This document shows, piece by piece, positions 25,489 through 32,970 of a DNA stretch of 64,000 nucleotides; the stretch's first letter is position 1, and every line of letters starts with the position of its first letter. The position numbers and the translations under genes were made by a program. The DNA is from UBA940 sp045613745 (GTDB lineage: Bacteria; Bacteroidota; Bacteroidia; Bacteroidales; Rikenellaceae): assembly GCA_045613745.1 (NCBI GenBank), contig JAZLBP010000013.1, forward strand, positions 1 to 64,000, in the 5' to 3' direction. The notes below the pieces were generated by a model. The model was not told the DNA's origin. It did no database searches and worked only from the letters and a program-made list of their open reading frames with translations.

Positions 25489-28400
25489 CTACTCTTCAAT
25501 TTGACGTTTGGGCATCACCTTCTCCTCGATGTGTTGGAACACGATGAACAACACAGGCACCACAAACAGCAGCGCCATAGTACCAATCAGCATACCGCCG
25601 ACAGTACCCACACCGATAGAGATATTACCATTGGCACCTACGCCCGATGCGAACATCATAGGCAACATACCGAACACCATTGTCAGCGAGGTCATCAGGA
25701 TGGGACGCAGACGCGCCTTGGCTGCCGACATTGCCGACGCTGTGATGCTCATACCCTGACTACGGCGCTCCGAGGCGAACTCGGTAAGCAGAATGGCAGT
25801 CTTGGCCAGCAGACCAATCAGCATCAGCAGACCGATTTGCAGGTAGATATTATTCTCCAAGCCGAACATTCGGGCAAACAGAAAACTACCCGCCAGACCA
25901 AAGGGCACCGAAAGAATAATCACAATGGGAATAAATATACTCTCGTAGAGTGCGCACAGAATCAGATAGATGAACACGATACACACCACAAAGATGATGG
26001 CGGTCGAACGACCTGCCTCGGCCTCCTCACGCGACATACCGCCAAACTCGTAGCCATAACCCGTAGGCAGAATCTCGGCCGTAACCTCGCGCACTGCCTG
26101 GATAGCCTCACCCGATGAGTAGCCGTTGGCTGCCGAACCGTTGACCGAGATGGCGGGGAAGAGGTTGAAACGTGCCAGTGATTGCGCACCATAGACCCTT
26201 GTGAGCGAAATGTATTGGTTGATGGGCGACATCTCACCTTTGGAGTTGCGCACAAACATATTGCTGAGCGACTCGGTATCCAAACGATACTCGGGCGAAG
26301 CCTGCACAATCACACGATAGAGTTTCGAGAAACGGTTGAGGTTCGACGAGTAGCTACCACCGATATAGCCCGACAGCACACCCAGCACATCCGAAGGCGA
26401 CACACCATTGCGTTTGCATCGTGCGGCGTCAACTTCGAGCAGGTATTGGGGATATTTTGTATCGAACGAGGTCGATGCACGAGCAATCTCGGGGCGTTTG
26501 TTAAGCTCCTCGATAACCTGTTTGGTGAGCATATGCAAATCCTCGACAGAGCCACCCTTTTGGTCTTGGATGTGAATCTCAAAACCGTTGGTTGCGCCAT
26601 AGCCCGGAATCATACCGCGCGTAAAGGCGTAGATGGTAGCCGACGAGATGTCCGACGTGCGGTTGTAGAAATCCTCAATCACCGAGTCGATGTCATCACC
26701 CTCGCCCTCGCGCTCGGCCCAGGGTTTGAGTTTAACAACGAACATACCGCACGACGAGCCCACACCGCTAATCATACCATAACCCGTTGTACGGCTCGAC
26801 GCCTCAACTTGGGGCATCTCGGCCAGACGGCGGTCGATTTCGTCCATTACGGCAGTAGTCTCTTCGAGGTTGGTACCTGGAGGTGTCTGCACATCGATGT
26901 TGAAGGTACCCATATCCTCCTTGGGCACAAGACCCGTTTTGGTAGTCTGCATCAGATACATCAGACCGCCACCCGCGATGAGAAGCATTACCACCGACAG
27001 CCATTTGTGACGGAACAGGAACATCACACCGCGTTTGTATTTACTCAGCAATCCTCCGAAGGCGCTCTCAAAAGCTACGTGGAACTTGGCCGAGAAACTC
27101 ATCTTACCCTCGCCCTGCTCGGCGTGGGGAGTCATAATCAGCGAACAGAGCGCAGGCGAAAGGGTCAGCGCGTTCAGCAGCGAGATACCCACAGCCACAG
27201 CCATAGTCAGACCGAACTGGGTGTAGAAGGTACCCGTTGTACCACCCATAAAGCTCACGGGGATAAACACCGCCATAAACACAAAGGTTGTGGTAACAAG
27301 CGCAGTGGTAATTCCACCCATAGCATCGACGGTAGCCTTATAGGGCGAGCGGTATCCCTCGTCAAACTTGGCCTGCACCGCCTCGACCACCACAATGGCG
27401 TCGTCCACCACCGTACCAATCACAAGCACCAACGCAAACAGCGTAATCATATTGAGCGAGAATCCCGCAACGTACATAAAGGCGAAGGTACCAACAAGCG
27501 ACACCACAATCGACACCGCAGGGATAAAGCTCGAACGGAAGCTCTGCAAAAAGACATACACCACCAGAATCACAAGCAGGATTGCCTCAAACAGAGTCTT
27601 GATTACGTTACGAATCGAAGCGTCCAAGAAGTCTTTGGTACTCATCAAATCGACAATATCCACGCCCTTGGGCAAATCCTTGCGGATGGCCTCAACCTCG
27701 CGATCGATGGCCTCGATAATCTCGTTTGCATTCGAGCCCGAGGTTTGCGAAATCATACAGGTTGTACCCGGGTGGCCGTTCACAGCACCGATATAGTCGT
27801 AGCTTTGCGAACCGAGCTCGATACGAGCCACATCTTTGAGGCGCAACACCGTACCGTCGTTCTCGGCACGAATCACAAGGTTTTCGTACTCCGAGGGTTG
27901 CTCATAGCGACCGCGGTATTTGAGCGAGTAGCGGAATGTGTTGTCCGATTGCGCACCCAGAGTACCCGTAGGCGCCTCCAAGTTCTGCTCGGCCAGCACT
28001 GCCGAGATGTCCGACGGCATCAAACCATACTTGGCCATCTTGCCGGGGTCTAACCACACACGCAGCGAGTAGTCGGCACCACGCACATCCACCTCACCTA
28101 CACCCGCAATACGCGACAGACGAGGCTCGATATTGATTTTCACATAGTTACAGATAAATTGTTGGTCAAAGGCGTCGTTGGGGCTGTACACCGCGAGCAC
28201 CTTGATACGGCTGGTTTGGCGTTTACGCACATTCACACCGCTTCGGGTAACCTCAGCAGGCAGCAGAGCCTGAGCCGACGCCAAGCGGTTTTGTACGTTC
28301 ACCATCGCCATATCGCCATCAGTACCCTGACGGAAGTAGATGGTGATGTTGGCCGAGCCGTTGTTGGTTGCGCTCGACACCATATACATCATATCCTCCA

Positions 28401-28623
28401 CACCGTTGATAGCCTCCTCCAAGGGAACGATGACACTCTTCTGCACAGTCTCGGCACTTGCACCCGCATAGTTAGCCGACACACTTACGGTGGGGGGAGC
28501 AATCTCGGGGAACTGCTCCACGGGCAACTGCACAAGGCTGATAACGCCCAGCAGCATTATGACCACCGATATGACACCAGCCAAAATCGGTCGGTCGATA
28601 AAAGTCTTAATACCCATTCCCAT
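25489..28623 (-). CDS. RND multidrug efflux pump (AcrB/MexB, HAE1 family)
   Basis: A 1044-residue inner-membrane pump of the usual length. The start (FIDRPILAGVISVVIMLLG), the two large periplasmic loops and the twelve membrane segments are all present. The proton-relay Asp pair lies in VVDDAIVVVE, after ITLFALVLVIG. A second conserved half starts near VCIVFIYLILCALYES. Proton influx drives drug export through the outer-membrane channel. The genes are ordered adaptor-pump-channel with 2-4-base gaps. No local regulator gene is present. Confidence 0.95.
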   Translation of the reverse strand: MGMGIKTFIDRPILAGVISVVIMLLGVISLVQLPVEQFPEIAPPTVSVSANYAGASAETVQKSVIVPLEEAINGVEDMMYMVSSATNNGSANITIYFRQGTDGDMAMVNVQNRLASAQALLPAEVTRSGVNVRKRQTSRIKVLAVYSPNDAFDQQFICNYVKINIEPRLSRIAGVGEVDVRGADYSLRVWLDPGKMAKYGLMPSDISAVLAEQNLEAPTGTLGAQSDNTFRYSLKYRGRYEQPSEYENLVIRAENDGTVLRLKDVARIELGSQSYDYIGAVNGHPGTTCMISQTSGSNANEIIEAIDREVEAIRKDLPKGVDIVDLMSTKDFLDASIRNVIKTLFEAILLVILVVYVFLQSFRSSFIPAVSIVVSLVGTFAFMYVAGFSLNMITLFALVLVIGTVVDDAIVVVEAVQAKFDEGYRSPYKATVDAMGGITTALVTTTFVFMAVFIPVSFMGGTTGTFYTQFGLTMAVAVGISLLNALTLSPALCSLIMTPHAEQGEGKMSFSAKFHVAFESAFGGLLSKYKRGVMFLFRHKWLSVVMLLIAGGGLMYLMQTTKTGLVPKEDMGTFNIDVQTPPGTNLEETTAVMDEIDRRLAEMPQVEASSRTTGYGMISGVGSSCGMFVVKLKPWAEREGEGDDIDSVIEDFYNRTSDISSATIYAFTRGMIPGYGATNGFEIHIQDQKGGSVEDLHMLTKQVIEELNKRPEIARASTSFDTKYPQYLLEVDAARCKRNGVSPSDVLGVLSGYIGGSYSSNLNRFSKLYRVIVQASPEYRLDTESLSNMFVRNSKGEMSPINQYISLTRVYGAQSLARFNLFPAISVNGSAANGYSSGEAIQAVREVTAEILPTGYGYEFGGMSREEAEAGRSTAIIFVVCIVFIYLILCALYESIFIPIVIILSVPFGLAGSFLFARMFGLENNIYLQIGLLMLIGLLAKTAILLTEFASERRSQGMSITASAMSAAKARLRPILMTSLTMVFGMLPMMFASGVGANGNISIGVGTVGGMLIGTMALLFVVPVLFIVFQHIEEKVMPKRQIEE

Positions 28624-28627
28624 AGCC

Positions 28628-29749
28628 TTACTCTTGTTTGGTTGAATCAGCCTCGACGGGAGTGTCGGTTACGATTTCGGTACCCTCGCGGAGCAGACCT
28701 GCACCCTCGGCAACAATCACGTCACCGACTTCGAGGCCCTCCTCGACGATATACTCTTTACCATTGTTTTGGCTCAACACGCGGATTTCGGCCGAAGTGG
28801 CAAGGCCATCCACAACCTTATAAACAAACACGCGGTCTTGCAACTCGTAGGTTGCCGCTTGTGGAATCACGATGCAGTTGTGGCGCAGTTGGGGGATAAC
28901 CACGGTACCGCTACCGCCGTTACGCAACAGACGTTGAGCATTGGGGAAGGTGGCACGAAGGCTCACAGCACCCGTAGTCTCGCTAATGGTACCGCTGACG
29001 GCGTTGATACGACCCTTGTGGGCGTAAGTGCGGCCGTTGCTCATCACCAGCTCCACCTCGGGCATTTTGTTGATAGCCTCACGCAGCGAGCCGTACTCCA
29101 TAATGAGATCCAACATCTGGTTTTCGGCCATCGAGAAGTAGGCATACACTTGGCTGTCGTCCGACACTGTAACCAGCGGTTTCTCGATATTACTACCCAC
29201 CAGCGCACCCACGCGATAGGGAATCATACTTGCCACACCATTTACAGGCGAACGCACCTCGGTGTACGACAAGTTATTTTGAGCGTTAATCTCCTCGGCA
29301 CGACACAGCGCCAAACGAGCCTCGGCCTCGGCCAAGTCGTTTTGGGCGGTCATAAGGTCGATTTCCGACACAACGTCCTCCTTGAAGAGGTCTTTATTCG
29401 AGTCCAGAATCAGCTGTGCGGTCGAAAGCGCAGCCTCGGCACTCTTAACATTTGCCACCGCGATTTCGTAGGCAGCCTTATAGGGGGTTTGGTCGATTAC
29501 GAACAGCACCGAATCCTTGCGCACGAAGTCACCCTCCTCGATACGGATGTCGGTAATCATACCGCTCACCTGCGGACGAATTTCGACGGTTTGGCAACCG
29601 TTGATGGTGGCCGAGTAACCCGTTTTGAGTTCGCGGTCGCCCGAGGTGACGGTCATAATTTTGTAGGTTTTCTTGGTTTGAGTCTGTTGGGTTTGCGCGC
29701 ATCCTGCCATCAGAGCGGCACAGAGTCCCACGAGTAATAATTTCCTCAT
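28628..29749 (-). CDS. RND efflux periplasmic adaptor (AcrA family lipoprotein)
   Basis: A 373-residue adaptor with a lipoprotein signal ending in LMAGC. The split lipoyl/barrel-sandwich region (EIRPQVSGMITDIRIEEGDFVRKD and SYTEVRSPVNGVASMIPYRVGALVG) flanks a coiled-coil hairpin, and beta-barrel and membrane-proximal domains follow. It bridges the pump and the outer-membrane channel. It is the first gene of the operon; its promoter should lie in the 220 bases between it and the divergent methyltransferase gene. Confidence 0.93.
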   Translation of the reverse strand: MRKLLLVGLCAALMAGCAQTQQTQTKKTYKIMTVTSGDRELKTGYSATINGCQTVEIRPQVSGMITDIRIEEGDFVRKDSVLFVIDQTPYKAAYEIAVANVKSAEAALSTAQLILDSNKDLFKEDVVSEIDLMTAQNDLAEAEARLALCRAEEINAQNNLSYTEVRSPVNGVASMIPYRVGALVGSNIEKPLVTVSDDSQVYAYFSMAENQMLDLIMEYGSLREAINKMPEVELVMSNGRTYAHKGRINAVSGTISETTGAVSLRATFPNAQRLLRNGGSGTVVIPQLRHNCIVIPQAATYELQDRVFVYKVVDGLATSAEIRVLSQNNGKEYIVEEGLEVGDVIVAEGAGLLREGTEIVTDTPVEADSTKQE

Positions 29750-29954
29750 AGTATGATATTTATCTGTTTTCGCGGTTTATTTAAAGGTATAATCAATGCA
29801 AAAATAACATTTCCCGCCCGAAAGCACAACAATATTCCCAACTTATTTGCCCCTTTATGCGATTTTTCTTGCCACCCAACACCCCCAGAGTCCCTCCACC
29901 CCTTACCCGAAGGGTAAAATGCGCTCGGATAGCGGAAAATCAAAAAATAATCGT

Positions 29955-29962
29955 TATATTTG
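29955..29962 (+). promoter_or_regulatory. -7 box very close to the methyltransferase start
   Basis: TATATTTG matches TAnnTTTG but ends only 7 bases before the ATG at 29970, so a transcript starting at the usual distance would be leaderless or nearly so. No clear -33 TTTG is seen. Confidence 0.4.
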
Positions 29963-29969
29963 CACTGAT

Positions 29970-30698
29970 ATGCTGACAAAAGCCGAAATACAACTTTACC
30001 GTTCGCTGGGTGACAAGCGCGAACGCGACACCCACGGATTGTTCGTAGCCGAGGGCGCAAAACTTGTGGGCGAGATTGTACGCTCACAGCTGCGCGTGGT
30101 GCGACTGCTCACAACACGCGACTTCCCCGGAGCCGAACTCATATCGGCCAAGGATATGGAACGCATAAGCCAACTCAAAACCGCCACCGACACCTTTGCC
30201 GTAGTCGAGAAACCCCGCTACGACCTGCGTTCGGCACGCCCCGACCGCGACTTGGTGCTGGCGCTCGATGGTGTGCAAAACCCCGGCAACTTGGGCACAA
30301 TCATCCGTCTTGCCGACTGGTTTGGTGTGAGCGACATCGTCTGCTCGCCCGACTCGGCCGACTGCTTCAACCCCAAGGTCATTCAGGCCACGATGGGCGC
30401 TATCTTGCGTGTGCGAGTTCACTACACCAACCTTGCGGAATACATCGACCGTGTGCCCGCCTCGACACCCATCTACGGCACATTCCTCGAAGGCGAAAAC
30501 CTCTACGACACAGCACTCCAAAATCGCGGCCTTGTAATTATGGGCAGCGAGGGACGCGGCATCTCGACAGCCGTAGGAGCCAAAGTTACCAACAAGCTAT
30601 TGATTCCGCCCTACCCTGCCGACAATCACAACACCGAATCTCTGAACGTGGCCATTGCCACTGCCATCATCTGCGCCGAGATTCGCAAAGCAAAATAA
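29970..30698 (+). CDS. SpoU/TrmH-family RNA 2'-O-methyltransferase
   Basis: A 242-residue protein with an N-terminal RNA-binding region (L30e-like, GLFVAEGAKLVGEI) and a SPOUT knot domain. The domain shows LDGVQNPGNLGTIIRLADWFG, NPKVIQATMGAILRV, IMGSEGRGIS and LNVAIATAIICAEI, the three family motifs. It should methylate a ribose in rRNA or tRNA with S-adenosylmethionine; the target base cannot be read from sequence. The start at 29970 is chosen because the upstream in-frame residues are not conserved-looking. The glycosidase-like gene follows 30 bases downstream. Confidence 0.9.
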   Translation: MLTKAEIQLYRSLGDKRERDTHGLFVAEGAKLVGEIVRSQLRVVRLLTTRDFPGAELISAKDMERISQLKTATDTFAVVEKPRYDLRSARPDRDLVLALDGVQNPGNLGTIIRLADWFGVSDIVCSPDSADCFNPKVIQATMGAILRVRVHYTNLAEYIDRVPASTPIYGTFLEGENLYDTALQNRGLVIMGSEGRGISTAVGAKVTNKLLIPPYPADNHNTESLNVAIATAIICAEIRKAK

Positions 30699-30728
30699 TC
30701 AGGACTAAACTAAAAACTACATAAAGTT

Positions 30729-32768
30729 ATGAAACTACGCAAACTCGTTATTGCCGCAGCGGCACTTCTCGCCAGCTCGGCCACCTATGCGCAAAACGAT
30801 ACTATGAGATGGACTATGACCGACAACGGTGCCATCCATTGGAACGTTCCCACAAAGAAAATACCCCACTACGACCATATTGAGATGAGTGGCGAGATGG
30901 TTTCGACCGTACTGCGCTATGGCGTGCGTCCCGATGGCTCGTGGAGTATGGAGCGCTCGGTGGTGTGGCCTTTGTTGCGTACAATTCCCAACAACACCCA
31001 CGCAAGTCTTACCCGTCGTTTTGCCTACGACCCGATGCAGATGATTACCATCAATGGCTACTCGCTCTATGGTGGCAAAGTCGAGAGTGTCGAGCTCAAC
31101 GGCATTATGACTGCAAATATGACCTACGGCTCGGTACGCACAGCCTACAACACCAACATTCTGGCTCCGCGCAAGACCGTGGGCGTAAGCATCGACTACT
31201 TCCCCTCGACAACCCAACCCGCATTCTGTGAGCGATACACACTGACCAACCTCACCGAGCACGCCATCTGGGTTGAAGTTCCCGAAATCAATACCACCTA
31301 CACCACCGAGCCCTCGCAAGGTGTCAATGGAGCCTACACGCTGAACGTTGCCTCGGAGGGTCACGGCACACGCAAACTTGCCCCCGGCGAGAAGCTGACT
31401 TTTGGTGTGGTTATCCGCGGCCGCAAGGATGGCGAGGAGTGGCCCGCAATCAGTGTCGAGGCGGAGCTTGCAGCGCGCCAAGCCTATCTGAAAAGCATTG
31501 GCAGCGAGATGATTCTCCAAACTCCCGACCAAACGCTGAACCGCGCCTTTGCCTTTGCCAAAATCCGCGCCACCGAGAGTATCTATCGCACCAAAGGTGG
31601 TCTGATGCACTCACCCGGAGGTGAGAGCTACTATGCCGCAATCTGGGCCAACGACCAAGCAGAGTATGCTAACCCTCTGTTCGGTATGATGCACTACGAC
31701 AAGGCCAAAGAGTCGGCGCTCAACTCGTTCCGCCACTTTGCTCGCTATATGAATGACGAGTACCGCCCCATCCCCAGCTCGATTATTGCCGAGGGCGACG
31801 GCTATTGGAATGGCGCAGGCGACCGTGGCGACGCTGCAATGATAGCCTATGGTGCTGCACGTTATGCAATGGCTTCGGGCAACAGAATCATTACCGACGA
31901 GCTTATGCCCCTGATTGAGTGGTGCTTGGAGTACTGCCGCCGCAAGATTACCGACGACGGAGTTGTCGCCTCCAACAGCGACGAGCTCGAAGGCCGCTTC
32001 CCCGCAGGTAAAGCCAACCTCTATACCTCGTCGTTGTACTACGACGCACTGATTTCGACCTCGGCTCTGTGCCGCGAGTTGGGACGCAAGACCGACGCCA
32101 AGGAGTATGCTCGTCGTGCTACCGAGATTCGCGCCGCCATCGAGAGCTACTATGGCTCGACTGTCGAGGGTTACAACACCTACCGCTACTACGACGGCAA
32201 CGACATCCTCCGTTCGTGGATTTGCATCCCCTTGGCTATGGGTATTTACGACCGCGCCGAGGCCACTTTGGATGCTCTGTTCAGCCCCACGATGTTCACC
32301 CCCGACGGCATTCTGACCCAACACGGCAGCCAAACCTTCTGGGATCGCGCAACGGAGTATGCACTGCTGGGTGCTCTGCGCGCAGGCGAGACCGAGCGAG
32401 CAATCCCCCGTCTGCAATATATGTCGCGCGTACGCCTTTTGGGTGAGCACGTTCCCTACCCCATCGAGGCTTGGCCCGAGGGCTCGCAACGCCACCTTTC
32501 GGCCGAGAGCGCACTCTATATGCGTATCATCACCGAAGGTCTGTTTGGCATCCGTCCTATGGGTCTGAACAGCTTTGAGTTGTCGCCCCGCCTGCCCGCC
32601 GATTGGGACAAGATGTCGCTGTGCAAGGTTCAGGCTTTCGGCTCGATGTTCGACATCACCGTTGACCGCTCGGGTAGCAAGATTCGCGTCCAAGTGACCA
32701 AACCCAACGGCAAACGCATCACCCGCCTGATTAACGACGGCGAGAGCTGCATCTTCGCAATCAAATAG
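30729..32768 (+). CDS. Secreted six-hairpin glycosidase-like enzyme
   Basis: A 679-residue protein with a signal peptide (IAAAALLASSATYA). It has an N-terminal beta-sandwich region (about 30-260) and a catalytic-looking (alpha/alpha)6 toroid (about 270-600). Motifs are GGLMHSPGGESYYAAIWANDQAEYANPLF, IAEGDGYWNGAGDRGDAAMIAY and TQHGSQTFWDRATEYALLGAL, plus a small C-terminal beta domain. The acidic residues in WANDQAEY and GDGYWNGAGDRGD are candidate catalytic positions. The closest folds are families such as GH78, GH116 and GH127-like hairpin enzymes, but I cannot assign one. It probably breaks down host or dietary glycans. A terminator follows at 32796. Confidence 0.7.
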   Translation: MKLRKLVIAAAALLASSATYAQNDTMRWTMTDNGAIHWNVPTKKIPHYDHIEMSGEMVSTVLRYGVRPDGSWSMERSVVWPLLRTIPNNTHASLTRRFAYDPMQMITINGYSLYGGKVESVELNGIMTANMTYGSVRTAYNTNILAPRKTVGVSIDYFPSTTQPAFCERYTLTNLTEHAIWVEVPEINTTYTTEPSQGVNGAYTLNVASEGHGTRKLAPGEKLTFGVVIRGRKDGEEWPAISVEAELAARQAYLKSIGSEMILQTPDQTLNRAFAFAKIRATESIYRTKGGLMHSPGGESYYAAIWANDQAEYANPLFGMMHYDKAKESALNSFRHFARYMNDEYRPIPSSIIAEGDGYWNGAGDRGDAAMIAYGAARYAMASGNRIITDELMPLIEWCLEYCRRKITDDGVVASNSDELEGRFPAGKANLYTSSLYYDALISTSALCRELGRKTDAKEYARRATEIRAAIESYYGSTVEGYNTYRYYDGNDILRSWICIPLAMGIYDRAEATLDALFSPTMFTPDGILTQHGSQTFWDRATEYALLGALRAGETERAIPRLQYMSRVRLLGEHVPYPIEAWPEGSQRHLSAESALYMRIITEGLFGIRPMGLNSFELSPRLPADWDKMSLCKVQAFGSMFDITVDRSGSKIRVQVTKPNGKRITRLINDGESCIFAIK

Positions 32769-32795
32769 TCCGTTTTTTATCACTCCCGCATAACA

Positions 32796-32826
32796 AAAGG
32801 GCTGTCCGCAGTGGACAGCCCTTTTT
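32796..32826 (+). terminator. Rho-independent terminator
   Basis: AAAGGGCTGTCC (32796-32807) pairs with GGACAGCCCTTT (32813-32824), and T residues follow. It ends the methyltransferase-glycosidase unit. Confidence 0.9.
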
Positions 32827-32846
32827 ATTATTTATTACATCACATT

Positions 32847-32970
32847 AGAAGTTGTATAACAAGCGCAGATTCAAGGCTTGCGAAACGCGAGAAAGCGCAG
32901 TTTACTTGGGCGTAAATGAGCATTTTCGAGCGTGAGCGTAACGCAGAAGCTGCTTTGTTATACAGCTTCT
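32847..32970. repeat. Palindromic dispersed element, copy A (about 124 bp)
   Basis: The outer arms 32847-32862 and 32955-32970 are complementary with one G-T/C-A difference. Inside are the blocks TCAAGGCTTGCGA and GAGCGTAACGCAGAA shared with copy B (61336-61456), and the centre TTTAC-TTGGGC-GTAAA forms its own stem. The right arm overlaps the last codons and stop of the PEP-synthase-like gene (ending at 32958). Confidence 0.75.

Noticed and set aside
26182..28053. 623-residue open frame on the + strand
   Set aside because: It is antisense to the RND pump gene and consists of His/Arg-rich sequence typical of an antisense reading.
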